Positions 20,656 through 33,083 are shown, numbered from the stretch's first letter. The stretch is 64,000 nucleotides of DNA from Hygrophila difformis (GCA_030278955.1 JAOANR010000014.1:13518068-13582067); one strand, 5' to 3'. Program-made: numbers and translations. Notes: generated by a model not told the origin, from the sequence alone.

Positions 20656-21465
20656 ATTCATTGTTTGTTTATGTGTACATGGGCAGATAAGTCATGGCTC
20701 TCACTTGGTATCACGGTGCCTTCGGACTTGGGTACTATCCCGCGACAACAAATTTGTTTATGGTTAAAGGGCATGTATGGAGTTTATGGTAGTTTGTTTC
20801 TTGCTGGTATATGGTGCATTTGGCGTGAAAGGAATGCAAGGATTTTTCAAGGTAAAGAGTCTTCTCACCATTCCTTTATCCGTGGTGTTGTGTATCTTGC
20901 TGCTTCTCTGGACAGGCTGCTTCCACTCCCACGGACGGACAGGTTGCACCCTAGGTTAGTATGCTGGAACATGGGAAATTGGATGGGTGTTTTTGTACAT
21001 TCTGATGGTTCTTTGTTGGCAAGTTCGGGTCGAGCTGGATTTGGTGCCGTGCTTAGGGATCACTCGGGGGGATGGCTAGGAGGCATTTCTGGTTATTTGG
21101 GGCATGTCTCGGTTCTTAAGGCGGAAATTTGTGGTATCTTGCATGGGATGTTGTTGGCCAAAGAAAAGGGATTCTCTGAAGTCATGTGCTGTTGTGACTC
21201 AATGGCAGCATTACAGATTATTCAAACTCCTCCTGGGCAATTTCATTGGCTTACGCCACAACTCCGGAGGATTGATGAGCTTCGTCGAGAATTTCATATA
21301 TGTCGTTTCGAACACCGATTAAGAGAAGGAAATGCTGTCGCTGATTGTTTGGCAAAAATGGGTGCAAACGATGAGCAGTTTTTCACGACGTGGGCTTTTC
21401 CACCTGACCCATTGCTCCCACTACTTGCTGCTGATGCGGCGGGAACTTGGTTCCCCCGCCAGTAG
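20656..21465 (+). pseudogene. LINE ORF2, RNase H domain and C-terminus
   Basis: Same frame as the preceding piece. It holds a plant RVT_3-type RNase H: SDGSLLASSGRAGFGAVLRD (first Asp near 21002), KAEICGILHGM (Glu), CDSMAALQII (Asp) and REGNAVADCLAKMG (final Asp). Four acidic positions are present, so the domain itself looks intact. It ends with a TAG at 21463-21465, followed by a T-rich 3' UTR and the poly(A). Confidence 0.88.
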
Positions 21466-21631
21466 CTTGTGATTTTTGAGTTTGTTGTTTTCTTTTTTTT
21501 TTTTTCTTCTTTCCTAGCCTTGTTTAGGCTGTCTCGCAAAAAAAAAAAAAACAATATGAAAGTTATTTGAGAAAAAAGATTTACATTGTTTAATAAAATT
21601 CGATATTGTAGTAATTAGTCTTTGTTTAATA

Positions 21632-21884
21632 CTCCCTTCGTCTCAATTGTAATGTCTCATTTTGAGACTATTCATTAATCAACTTTGACATAATGTTATC
21701 ACAATTATATAAACGAAACAAATAATCAAGTTCAGTTTTGTTGGATTCGTTTAATTGTGTAGTTTTACAATATATATTTTTTATAATTTTTATTTCTCTA
21801 CATATTAAGATATTAACTGTTAAACAAATGCATTGGAGTACGTGTCCAAAAGTTTTGGAACATTTCAAATGGGACAAAGGTTGT
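21632..21884. mobile_element. Stowaway-type MITE, diverged
   Basis: CTCCCTTCGTCTCAA after a TA, and a decayed GGGACAAAGG-type right end followed by TA, match the Stowaway pattern. Ends are less clear than in the other copies. Confidence 0.6.
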
Positions 21885-22273
21885 AATAATATTGTCCACT
21901 ATATTATTTAATGTAATTAATTTTTTTTACTTAGGATATTTTTGAGTTAAATATTTTTGCGAAAAAGAATTATTTCATACAAAATTCAAGCACATTTGAG
22001 TATGTCTTATTTCTTATTCATCAAAAGACCAATATTACATTCCAATATTTTATTATCATCATATACGAATTATATTTTATCTATGGTTATTAAATATCAT
22101 CCCGCCCATTTAGGTGGGGATAATACTAGTACTCTATAATACATATTGCATACTCATATACTAATATGCTATTCTATTTAATATTTCTACAACAATAGTA
22201 CTAATTCAAATTTTATTATATGATACAATTCTCAAGTTCTATAGTTGATTTTTTTAATTTTTTTTATAAAGTG

Positions 22274-22440
22274 AATTTTTTTGAAGGAACCATTAAAGGC
22301 CTTAGAAAGGGGTGGTGGAAGTCCATGCCACATAAATTACAAATGGAACAAAGGTGAAAGGAGAAGGATAGGGGCGGTTTGGGATTCGAACCCCAACCTA
22401 TATGTTGGGAGCCGGGGGACTTGACCGTTAGGGTAAGTCC
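22274..22440 (-). mobile_element. tRNA-derived SINE, copy 1
   Basis: On the minus strand the sequence has an A-box-like ACGGTCAAGTCCC and a B box GGTTCGAATCCC. A body with TTTGTAATTTATGTGGCA and an A-rich end follow. Two further copies at 40851-41038 and 41220-41392 share box spacing and body, so this is a repeat family and not a tRNA gene. Confidence 0.75.
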
Positions 22441-22540
22441 CCAACCCCTTATAAAGAGAAATTGAGAAGACTCACAGTAAAGTTTTACCTAAAGAATTCT
22501 CATAAATGGAATTGATGGTTTTTTAATATTTAATATATAA

Positions 22541-22566
22541 CTAGATTTTTTCGCCCGCTGCGCAGG
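22541..22566 (-). mobile_element. Helitron-like 3' terminus
   Basis: On the minus strand a GC-rich hairpin (CGCCC ... GGGCG around TGCGCAG) is followed about 7 nt later by CTAG and a host T. This is the hallmark of Helitron 3' ends. The element would extend rightwards. A TC-type 5' end candidate lies at 27262 (minus strand TCTATATAATAAATCC), which would give about 4.7 kb, but the pairing is unproven. Confidence 0.55.
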
Positions 22567-25480
22567 GGCGATTTTTTCTATCTTTTTCAGTAAATAAAAT
22601 CAAGAATTTTTGTGGCATTGTTATACTTAAAAGTGTTTAGGTGCCCCCATTTATAGCATACCAGAGTTCAAACATCTTAATTTACTTCTTAGATCTGGAA
22701 AAAAGAAAAAAGAACAATATACTCCATGTAAGATAAGGGTAGAGGAACACTGGTAGATATAGTTCTACATGTTCAAGCAACATATATAAAAACTAATAAG
22801 GATGAGATCCAAATAAGCATGTATGAATATGAGCTCTTTTCGAATACCAAAATATGACTATATATTTCATTATAATTCAGCCTAGCTCCAAGATAAAAAG
22901 CTATTATGGGCAATCAACAATTACTGCACATCAAATAATCAAAGCCAGTCCCTTTGAAGTTAAAAATATGTATTCCTCTTAATTTTATTTTCTCATGGTC
23001 AACAAAAATATGAATCTAACAAATGTAGAGCTCTGAACGACCTCTTTAATATCTCAAAGCAAAGATGCAGTGACATTACATATGAAATTGTAGTTCGAAT
23101 GGTTGAAATATATAAAAAATAAGTGTATGATGTATTGTGCGGTGAGAGTGTTCACAAAATGTATCATTTTATCTTTTATTAAGATAAAAAACCTTTAGGC
23201 ATGGTGCTGCTTTTTGTGGAGTTATTTATTCATCCCTCCCAAGTGTATAATGTGAAGTCCCTAATGTTTAAGTGGGATCTTGTCTCTATAAATATAATTT
23301 TGTAATTTTTTTTTCCGATTCAAGTTTCATTCCATGGACTGCATAGTTTCCCTACAAATTTATGTTCTACTTTTTATTAAAATAAATAAATATATAGAAC
23401 ATCACCCAGAAGTTTGGAAATCAAGGACCCTTCAATGCTCATCCGATCCTCAGGGATTAGTCTTGGTCCATTGAGGCCTTGTAATACACTGGTATTCACC
23501 TAAAAAAAGTTTAGAAATTAGGGCGAACCTAAGGAGTTAGTTTAAGATCTCATACAAAACAGTTCTTATGTAATAGTGCTACAATGATGCCCAGCATTTA
23601 TGAATTATTTTTATCTAGTTTTCCATGCATCCACATGCATCTAAACTTAATAGTTCCTCTCATTTTTCCATTTGTAATGACACATAATTATCCAAATTCA
23701 AGTTTATAGATTATCTTAAAACTTAAGGCTATCAGATGGCAGCACATAAATCAATTTTTGAAAAAATCCAATGCAATTCAAACCACAAAGCACAAAAACC
23801 TTAACCATTCAATTCATCCCCATCAGATAATTTCCAACCAACACAAAAATGCATAAATATATATGTAAAACATAGACTGATAACCAAAATTCCCAATTTC
23901 CACATTACCTCTTCCAAAACAAAATCCCTTGAGAACCCCCAAGACTCAGTTCAAAGAACCAACCAAGATTATTCTAGAATAAATATGAACCTTTACGACT
24001 AAAGCATTTTACTTAGGGAAATATTTAATTTGCCGGACATCCAAGTACCAGACAAAAATTAATCCTGAAACACTAAATCATAATAATACAACTTGTTGAC
24101 AGGTATAAAGGAGGAATGAAAAATAAGAAGAGGATGGTGAACCCATCAAATCATTTTTAAGAACAACAATCCGTTAGAAACTAAAAATAATAGTTGTGAA
24201 ATATAGTCATACGTATGATATATGTAAATGGATGTGTATATAACAAAATGTTCTATATCAGTTTAAAACATATTAACATTTGAGGCTCTATTAATATCCT
24301 TCCTTATTACACCCACCACCCCCATCAGCCATCACTATAAAATATTTTTTATAATATAGATTTGACATATTTTTATCTAATCATTTACCTAGTGTTATAT
24401 ATCTTGATTTTTTGTGGTTAAAATTTAGGTTTACCAACTCAACTATGGAAGACACAACTAATTTATAATTTTCTATAGCCAACTAAAATTGTTAAATTTG
24501 ATTTCTCTTATATATTTTTGTAAAATATTTATATTTATAGTATGCTTATTATTAATTAAGAATTTCTTTAATATGACCCTTAATTCGGCCCGAATGCCTT
24601 GTCATGGCAGAAAACCACAATAAAAATAATTAATGGCTCAAAAACAGAAATAACTCAATACAAAATTAAGTAGTTTATTATTTTTTTCCATATATGACAT
24701 AAAAGCGGCATAAACTTTTATTTCCCGAAAACTCCACACATGCTAATCTTTTTAAAGAAAAAAATATTAACCCTGTTGCATTCTTCTATTTCTCTTACTT
24801 TTGAATGAAAATTGAAAGATGCAAATATAATCCATATAATAAACCTTTACGGAAAATGCTTCGATAATACACCACAAAATAAGGCAACATGTACACAACC
24901 AGAATATTTTTTTAGACCATTATTATTAATCTGGTCTTAGCCCGTCAAATTATTATGTAATCAATCAATTAAACACTGGAAAAACACTGTCGTAAAAAAT
25001 TGGCGTGAACAATCTTGACTTACATTAACATTAAAACTGATTTTCTAAGTATAGTATCTTAAATCATAAGAAGATGATATACATCAATGTTACTAAAAGA
25101 AAATACATTTGGTATATGCACAAAAATATAATTTATTATATAGATTTGACGAACGAAATATATCTAACCAACTACAACTTATAAAAACATAAGAACTCAT
25201 TTTTTGAAGAAAAAGTAAAAGTAATTCCCAAAAAATATACATCAACTTTATAATGTTAGGAAAAAACCTATCTATTTCGACGTTTCCTTAGAAAATATCA
25301 TTTTAACACCCATCAATTTTTTTTTTTATAATTTTCATTTGGCCCTATTTTTTTAAATATATTTCTTTCCACATTATATGATATTTTGTAACACCCATCA
25401 ACTTTATGACTATGAAATAATTTTTTAATATTATTAATTTATTTTTAATACTTTGTAATATTATACATACCATTGGATAA
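22567..25480. other. AT-rich non-coding DNA
   Basis: No convincing ORF, RNA gene or well-bounded repeat in nearly 3 kb. It may be the interior of a non-autonomous Helitron. Confidence 0.5.
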
Positions 25481-25484
25481 CTTA

Positions 25485-26050
25485 TAGTATGGGGAGTTAT
25501 GGTACTACCAATTAATTGGCAGTGCACCAAGACAACTAATTTGAGTCATTGATGTGTTCTTAATTTTAATGCTTGAATTAATTATAAGGGTATAAGCTAG
25601 CAATTACATAAATTTAACAGATTCAATCCCCATTAAATTGATATTATTTTTTTTTAGCTATGACAGAGAGATGTGGAAATGACAGAAGAGCAATTCAGCA
25701 ACGTGTGAGGAATAATTCAGCGATATATCGTGAGCAATTCAACGACAGAACCATGATAAAATCCTATATATTTCATCGATAGAATTTATTCATTTCAGCA
25801 ACAGAATCCTTTACATTTTAGCGATGGATCATATATATTTTAGCGAAGCACTATAATATATTTCAGCGACTTGTGATGTGCATTTTAAGGATGTGTTATA
25901 GTACTTTTCAGCGATGCCCCTATATGCACATTTTGTATATAAAGGATTCAACTACACAGCAAGGGCAATTCAACTACATGCTTAGAACAATTCAGGATTG
26001 AAAAATTAAGACCGGCGCTTTTGCTAATTCGAATTGAAGGGTGCAATTGT
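25485..26050. mobile_element. Non-coding element rich in TTCAGCGA motifs
   Basis: Begins with a hairpin-like GGTACTACCAATT/AATTGGCAGTGCACC closely similar to the left end of the foldback element at 27727. From about 25690 to 25920 TTCAGCGA or close variants recur every 20-30 bp. The reverse complement CGCTGAA recurs in the foldback element. I infer one family; the right end is not defined. Confidence 0.5.
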
Positions 26051-26191
26051 TCATCTATACATGATTTATGTTAAAAAAATTTAATTTATTATATTGATTT
26101 ATGCTAATGTATTAGGTTCAAATTATAATATAATTAGACTAATATTTATATAATAATGTTATATATAAAATTAAAGTATTTATAATATATA

Positions 26192-26453
26192 CTCCCTCCT
26201 TTTTTTTTAGGTGTTACGTTTTGACTTTTTTTTTTTTACTGTTTATTGTACCACTTTGACTTCTATTTCTGTTATAGTTATAAAAGACAAAATATAGCCA
26301 AGTGAGATCTTATTGGATTCTTCTGATCTTGTAGTTTTTAAATATCAAATTTTTAGAATTTTTACTTGTACCGAATTTGAGTTATTAATCGTTGAAAATG
26401 TGTATTGGCATACATGCAAATGAGAAGTGTAACTTTTAAAAAAATGGAGGAAG
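26192..26453. mobile_element. Stowaway-type MITE
   Basis: CTCCCTCC at the left and GGAGGAAG at the right, each flanked by TA (26190-26191 and 26454-26455). The interior matches the copies at 739 and 53566 in motifs such as CAAGTGAGATCTT(A/G)TTGGATTC. Confidence 0.85.
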
Positions 26454-26606
26454 TATAAGTTTAATTAAATATTTGTTAAATATAAAATATTATAATATAA
26501 TTGACTTTGTTTTAGATTGATATCTTTTTAAAATATATAGAAAGATTTTCTCAAGATCTTTTTATATCAAAATAGATTTAAAATAGATTATATTTAATGA
26601 AATATT

Positions 26607-26846
26607 TATTATATAGATGACACGTGGCAACATTTGGTATTTTTGATATGACGATGTGGCGTTTGTGATGTGTAATGCTAAGAACCGTAGATATATTTTA
26701 TGGTGTTTTAGAATGATTTACAGATGTAACCTTGAGTTTCTATTTTTTAATAAGATTTAAGATAAATATATAAGATTCAATACGGGCAATACAGTTTGCA
26801 CATGTCAAAAAGTATTCAGGATATATTGTATAGATTTATAAAATAT
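26607..26846. repeat. Direct repeat unit A (about 240 bp)
   Basis: Starts TTTATTATATAGAT and ends AAAAAGTATTCAGGATATATTGTATAGAT. It is repeated with moderate divergence at 27027-27268. The ends read on the minus strand as TCTATATAATAAATCC, a possible Helitron 5' terminus. Confidence 0.65.
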
Positions 26847-27026
26847 AAAATATAATAGTATCGTTAATGTATTTAGAATTTATATATTTTTGATAAACAT
26901 AAAATGGTTTTATCAAGATATTATATATATATATATACATATTAACATAGATTTATTTTCTAAATAAAGATGTTGATTATTTAGAAAGATATTTTTTAAA
27001 AAGATTTAAAATAGATTAAATTTAAT

Positions 27027-27268
27027 TCAAGATTTATTATATAGACGACATGTGTCAGCTTGTGGTATTTTTGAGAGGATGATGTTGCGTTTGTGATGTG
27101 TCATGATGAGAGCCGTTGATATGTTCGATCATGTTTTATAGTGATTTACAGATATAACCTTGATTCGATATTTTTTAATAAGAATGAAGATAAAAATATA
27201 AGATACAATAAGGGCAATATAGTCTGCACATACCAAAAAGTATTCAGGATTTATTATATAGATTTCAT
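27027..27268. repeat. Direct repeat unit B (about 240 bp)
   Basis: Second copy of the 26607-26846 unit, with the same boundary motifs and the same internal GTTTGTGATGTGT block. The offset between the copies is about 420 bp. Confidence 0.65.
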
Positions 27269-27618
27269 TGTTGGAATTCGAATTAGTGAGATATTTTGGG
27301 ATTGAGCATTTAAATGAGCTTTTCATCGAGATTGTTGAGACAAAAAAGCTTGAAACACATATGAAAATGTACTTGGCTTTCTTTTGAACTTAGTATTACT
27401 TCATCATGTGACAACAATAACAAGCAATGCCATGACTATGGTAAAAAATAAATTGCGGAATAGAATGAGAGAGATCAATTACTGAATGAACTTTCATATA
27501 ACGGTATTTATTTACATATGTTAGTATTTCTGCTATTGTACAATGATACCAGATTATGATATGAAAATTATACAGTAGCTAGTTTTTTTTTTAATAAGCC
27601 GAAGCCAGATAAATTATA

Positions 27619-29592
27619 CTCCCTCCGTCTCATTTGAGAAGTCTCGTTTTTTTGGGCATGATATTTTAGGTATAATGAGTTATTGTGTTAAAGTGGAGTT
27701 AATAGTTGATGAGATTTTTATTTGAAGAGAATGGTTATGGTACTACCAATATGAATGGTAGTACATCAAGACAAATCATTTCAATCATACAAAAATATCC
27801 AATGAAGGGTAGAATTGTCAAATAAAAATAATCATATCTTTAGTAATAAAATCATTCACAAAATCAATTTAGTGATTTCTATCCTTAAATAACGATCATA
27901 TAAAAAATTGCATAAGTTAGCTCTTTTTTTACACAATTCATGGTATAATAATAGAGAAATTATCTTTATTCATCTCTTTCACTCAGCAGTTTTTCATTCG
28001 TCATAATTTTCTATTTGTCTATTTTGAATTTCTAAAATATGATAGGATATTTAGATTACTTCCATCGAGTAGATAGATTTTCATATAAAGAACGTCCAAA
28101 TCCGAGCTCATTAGAGAAAGTTAGAGCCGTTTGAAGTTTGTCATATAAATTTTGTTGTATAGACTATGTCACTGAAATGCATAGGCTGTATCGCTGTATT
28201 GTAAAGTCTCCATCGCTGAATTGTAAAGTCTCCGTCGCTGAATTACATAGCCACCGTTGCTGAAATGTAAAGGATGTGTTTCTGAAAGTCGTAATGAAAT
28301 TCAAATGGCTCTAACTTTCTCAAACGAACTCGGATTTTGACTTTCTTTATATGAAAATCTACATACTTGATGCAATCTCTAAATTTCCCATCAAATTTTA
28401 GAAATTCAAAATAGATAAATACCATATTTTCAAAAGAAAAATATCTTATGCTCGTTATTTTGAAAATATGATATTTATATGTTTAGACTTTCTAAAATCT
28501 GATAGGATATTTAAATTCCTTGCATTGAGTAGATAGATTTTCATATAAAGAACGTCCAAATCTGAGGTTATTTGAGAAAGTTAGAGTCATTTGAAGTTTG
28601 TTACATAAACTTTGTTGTATAAGGCTACGTCGCTGAAATGTATAGGCTATGTCGCTGAATTGTAAAGCCTACATCGCTGAATTACATAGTCACCATCGCT
28701 GAAATATAAAAGCTGTGTTTCTAAAAATCGCAATGAACTTCAAATGGCTCTAACTTTCTCAAACAAACTCGGATTTTGGCATTCTTTATATGAAAATCTA
28801 CCTACTCGATGCATGGAATCTACATTTCCTATCAAATTTTTAAAATTACAAATAGATAATACCATATTTTCAAAGGAAATGTTATCTTATTATCGTTATT
28901 TTGAAAATATGAAATTTATCTATTTAGACTTTCTAAAATCTGATAGAATATTTAAATTCCTTGCGTTGAGTAGATAGATTTTCATATAAAGAACGTTCAA
29001 ATTCGATCTCATTTGAAAAAGTTAGAGCCATTTGAAGTTTGTCATAGAAACTATGTAGTATAGGCTATGTCGCTGAAATGCATACTCTGTCGCTGAATTG
29101 TAAAGCTCCCGTAGCTGAATTGCAAAGCCACTGTCGCTGAAATGTAAATGCTACGTTTCTGAAAATCGCAATGAACTTCAATGACTCTAAATTTCTCAAA
29201 CGAACTCGGATTTTGACGTTCTTAATATGAAAATCTACCTACTCGATACAAGTAATCTAAATGACCTATCAAATTATTTAGAAATTCCAAAAAGAAAAAG
29301 TAGATTATGAGGGAGAGAGAAGTACGAGCATGAGAATTGGAAAAAATGAAAAAGAGATCATTTGGATCTTATTGAAATTACAATATTACCCTTTGTATTA
29401 ATCTTAGCCATTGATTTCAACATTTCATCAATGGCTTGGATGTGCCATAGTACATCAAGAGACATGGGTCTCCACACTCTAACCAAAGCCTTATTTGAAA
29501 GAGTAAAAATTTTCTAAATAAGGAAATGTGACAATTGTAGTGAGAAAGACCAAAATAAAAAAAAAGGAATATTTGAAATAGGACGGAGGGAG
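27619..29592. mobile_element. Stowaway-type MITE interrupted by a foldback element
   Basis: Left part 27619-27726 (CTCCCTCCGTCTCATTTGAG) and right part 29500-29592 (ending GGACGGAGGGAG) together match the intact MITE at 40319-40518 along their length. Flanking TA is at 27617-27618 and 29593-29594. The gap is filled by 27727-29490 plus one TSD copy. Confidence 0.9.
27727..29490. mobile_element. Foldback element with three palindromic units, 9-bp TSD
   Basis: Flanked by TTATTTGAA at 27718-27726 and 29491-29499, a perfect 9-bp duplication as made by Mutator-like transposases. The interior holds about three repeats of a unit of about 450 bp (starting near 28022, 28480 and 28925). Each unit has a left arm and an inverted right arm of about 120 bp around a spacer with repeated CGCTGAA motifs. 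Terminal inversion is weak: GAGAATGGTTATGG against GGCTTTGGTTAGAG. It has no coding capacity. Confidence 0.75.
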
Positions 29593-30470
29593 TAGTTATT
29601 TTGATATTAGCACTTAATATTTTGTATTTAATACTTTAGACTTAACATTTTTAATACTCTTACAAGAATAATTTTATTAAAATTAATTAAATTAATTAAA
29701 TTAATTTTAAAAAATTGACCTATCAAATTTAATTTTTTGTATCCGTCATTGCCCACACCCAAACAGAAAGAGAAAATTATCAGGCATGACAATAACAATG
29801 CATCTGTGAGCTTCATTGCAAAAGTAAAATGATGGATGGTAGGATAATAAAATCACTTTTAAGGCGTCCCGCCCGACGTTTCTTGAAAAAGGAAGAACAC
29901 GGATGCCGTTTCTTGAAAAAGGAAGAACACATATCCAATTAGGTTTTTGTAACTATCAATATCTTTTATGAATTAATACAGAAAACATAAAGCCTTTCAG
30001 AAATTTAGCCTACCTCAATACTATGGTAATGAAGATCTTGTGCTTGAGATGGTTTAAACTCTTTACGTCGTTCAACCACAGAGTATCTCAAGTCCACAGA
30101 ATGCCTACATAATGAAGCATAGAAAATTGGAGATTAATCTCATGTCACAGATGCGTGAATTGAATCTAGTGCTTCAGTTGTCACAATATTATTTTTATAT
30201 ATAATTGCAGCAATAAGGTTAATTAATCTCAAATATTCACCCATTTATGAAGCTATGTAATTTTTTTTTTTTTTTTTTTTCGGTAGAGAAGCTATGTAAT
30301 TTTTAATTCAATCATAGTTGATTATTAAGTATTTCCTTGAAATCAAGAACATGATTATTGAACCATATAAACATACATTTGTGGTTTATCAGTTGAAAAG
30401 GCTGTATCATATTCATGTTTATCAAGAGTAGTGGCGGAACTAGGATTTCAATCCAGGGTGTGCGGAAATT
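29593..30470. other. AT-rich non-coding DNA
   Basis: Contains a 24-bp direct repeat CGTTTCTTGAAAAAGGAAGA... (about 29876-29900 and 29907-29930) and a T-run at about 30257-30280. No gene seen. Confidence 0.55.
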
Positions 30471-30478
30471 TATATAAA

Positions 30479-31240
30479 ATAAAAATATTTTGTAACAATA
30501 ATCAAAATACATTTTTTATCATTCAAATAATAACTATAATACTCTCGACGTACAGACATTTCTTGAAAATAATTCATGACTTCATCTACACTTACCTCAT
30601 CTAATAATTCTTTTTCAACAAAAGACAATAATAAATCATTCAATGTTTCATCACCTATTCGATTACGCAACTCGGATTTGACAATTTTCATTGCAGAAAA
30701 TACCATTTCTACAGGTAAAATTAATGATAATTTGATCAACATATATACCAATGGATAAGTTCTGTCCTTGTTCTTTTCAACCAGTCTCTTAGCAAGTCCA
30801 CTAGTATCAACTAAATTGAAGAAGTCAGGATCATTTCTCACATCTCTAATATAGTTCTGAATTGGTTTTCAAGCATTTCAAGGGCATCATCAGAAAACTC
30901 ATATGGGTAAAATATAGCCAACTTCATCAAAGCCTTCTTGTCAAATGCAGCAAACGATTTACTTGGATCAAAACAAGCAATCAATCGAAGCAACTTGGTG
31001 TTGGTGTTGTCAAAACGATCATTCAACTCTGAAAGTTGAAGATCTATAACCACTGAAAATACTTCAATTTCATGATGATAAAAATTGCTCACTTGTCTTT
31101 ACCCTTCCATCTCTTCCATAAATTATGAATTCATCATCCATATTAGTCACAACCTTCCACCTCTTCCATAAATTATGAAGTCATCATCCATATTAGTCAC
31201 AAAAATATCATTCTCGACACAAAAGCTTGAAGCATTTTCT
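30479..31240 (-). pseudogene. hAT-type transposase (ZMYM1/TTF-like) C-terminal fragment, broken
   Basis: On the minus strand the pieces read NMDDEFIIYGR (about 31120-31210), then LSELNDRFDNTNTKLLRLIACFDPS (about 31000). The dimerisation region follows with YPLVYMLIKLSLILPVEMVFSAMKIVKSELRNRIGDE and a C-terminus near 30520. This order matches plant 'TTF-type zinc finger protein with hAT dimerisation domain' proteins. Frames change near 30840 and again near 31090. A segment of about 51 bp is tandemly repeated at about 31105-31206. The N-terminal zinc finger and the catalytic RNase-H-like part are absent. It is a decayed DNA-transposon remnant. Confidence 0.8.
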
Positions 31241-31659
31241 AACAATTCAATCCAACTCGTCTAGGTAATGAAAGGGGCAGACAACAACAAAACAATATTC
31301 TAAAGGGGACAACACTACAATCTTTCAACTACAATTCACAGAACTACAATCTTTTAAGATCTACAAGACTACAACCCATTCGAACTCACCCCCCAAAAAA
31401 TAGTAGAATACTTGAGGGTCTAATTGAATCAGCCAATGCTTAGAATTACCATAACTAAGAAGACAAAGCAAATAATTTTTACAGAGTGGACAAGAGCATA
31501 CCTGCAACCTCAACACATGGTGTTTGGCTTGCTCAACAATCTGGGAGTTTTCGGCGGCTGCAGATAGCTTCAAGAGATGGAGAGCGGCGCGACACAACGG
31601 TCTTGGGTGGTGAAGAAAGAAATAATGTGAACTGTTGTGGTGAGTGGTGGTGTGTGGAA

Positions 31660-32965
31660 TATTTTCCAACACAACCCGCAGTGTACGGTTCAAGTAATAT
31701 CCGGTGAAAGCCGGGTCGAATCCACAGGGAACAATGGTTTACTATAATTTATTAAATTCAAGTAGCGATGAAAATTAAATTGCGAATAAAGTTGGTTTAT
31801 CTAAATTCCTAAAATTGCAATTAATTAAAATAAAGCTATTAAAAAGATGCGATGAACGAATCAAAGAGAATAATTTAGTGAATATGCTAGATGATGAATG
31901 AGGATCCCTAGATCTTTCAATTGTTAACAAACTTGCAATTGCATATAAAATTCTAATTTTTAATTAATTAATATACCTACTTAGAATTATCACAATTTAG
32001 AAACCTCTCGGTTTTAATGACATGCGATTCCTCCGGCTAGTGATTATCCTAAGCTTGGTTCTAACATATTTGGCTCTTTTTCAAGTTACCAATTATTAGA
32101 ACTAATTTGTTCAATTATTTTTGTTCAAGTATTTTTCAACCACTTAAACAATATAAGGCCCTAGTTCAGATCTCCTCTCGGTCTCACCAAACACATATAA
32201 GAATTGAACAAATTAACATATAATTAAAGAAATTCATATAATCAATTGCAAAAATAAACAATGTCAAGATCTAGATTTCCCCAAACGATGGGTTTAGCCT
32301 AGCATAATGTCACAAGAACGCAAAAGAATAATAGAAGAAAACATAATTTGTGACAGAATTGGTGAAGAAATTCCGGTGTAGATCTCCACTGGATTGCCTT
32401 CAACTTGCTCTTCTCTTTGCCCGGATGATGGATGGAAAAGTATGGAAGTATGGAAGATGATTTTCTGGAATTATTGAATGATTCGGAACCCCTCAATTGG
32501 CTTGAAGTCGTGTTATTTATAGACCGGATTGCAGAAGATATGAATCAGTCAGGAGATCACGAGGTAACCCTGAATCAGCCCAAGATTTGGGCATCCTTCG
32601 AGACCTGCGCGGTCACGGCGCGCTTGCCTCCAGACCGCGCGCCTGGCGCACGGTGATCTTTCTCCGTGAGCTGGGTTGTGCGATCGATGCGCCGTGCGAT
32701 CCTTTTTCAGTCTTTTGTTTTCCGAGTTTTGGAGCTCCAATTGACTTCTTTTGGTTCTTTTTCCTTTGGCTTGCTAAAAACACTTAAAATCATGCAATCT
32801 CACCATAAAATATATTAAAATGCATGAAATCATGAATGAGATCACAATTAGTCATTTTTACTCAAAATTATTATTTTTAGCAAATAATTCCACAATTTCC
32901 ACCTATTAAGCCTTTAACTTATTAATTAATCACAAGTAAATACCGTACTTTGTGCAAGGTATCAA
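31660..32965. mobile_element. LTR-like block, probably a solo LTR
   Basis: ACACAACCCGCAGTGTACGG near 31669, then GGGTCGAATCCACAGGGAAC (about 31713), is a pattern often seen near one end of plant LTR-retrotransposon LTRs. The block ends near a GGTATCA at about 32958. A GC-rich cluster at 32605-32700 sits in an otherwise AT-rich block. No TSD was found, so the boundaries are approximate. ORFs inside it are not supported. Confidence 0.45.
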
Positions 32966-33063
32966 GTGGAGACCGCATAGAGTTTTCAAGAGATAGACGG
33001 GGGACGGCAGTGCTGACGGCAATGTAGACGTTGGGTTTAGAATTGGGTAAACATATAAATTAA

Positions 33064-33083
33064 AGGGGGGGGGGGGGGGGGGA
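33064..33083 (+). repeat. Poly(G) tract
   Basis: An uninterrupted run of about twenty G. It may be a real mononucleotide repeat or partly a sequencing artefact. Confidence 0.8.

Larger units (their letters stand above)
1302..21546 (+). mobile_element. L1-type LINE retrotransposon, split by an LTR retrotransposon
   Basis: Order is ORF1 with a zinc knuckle, apurinic-type endonuclease, reverse transcriptase (FADD box), RNase H and poly(A), the layout of plant L1 elements. Removing the inserted LTR element (3011-17488) and one TSD copy leaves about 5.76 kb, close to full length for plant L1. It ends in an oligo-A tail at about 21538-21550 inside the 14-bp TSD. ORF2 has at least four lesions: a one-base deletion near 17915, TAG at 18090-18092, a 28-bp duplication at 19670 and TGA at 20653-20655. 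The copy cannot be autonomous. Confidence 0.93.

Noticed and set aside
22380..22445. tRNA gene
   Set aside because: The A and B boxes fit but the arms do not fold into a tRNA, and the unit recurs with a shared tail at two other places, so it is a SINE.
31361..31707. Opposing ORFs of 110 and 73 codons
   Set aside because: Low-complexity His/Leu-rich peptide with no family resemblance, next to an LTR-like block. No codon or domain support.
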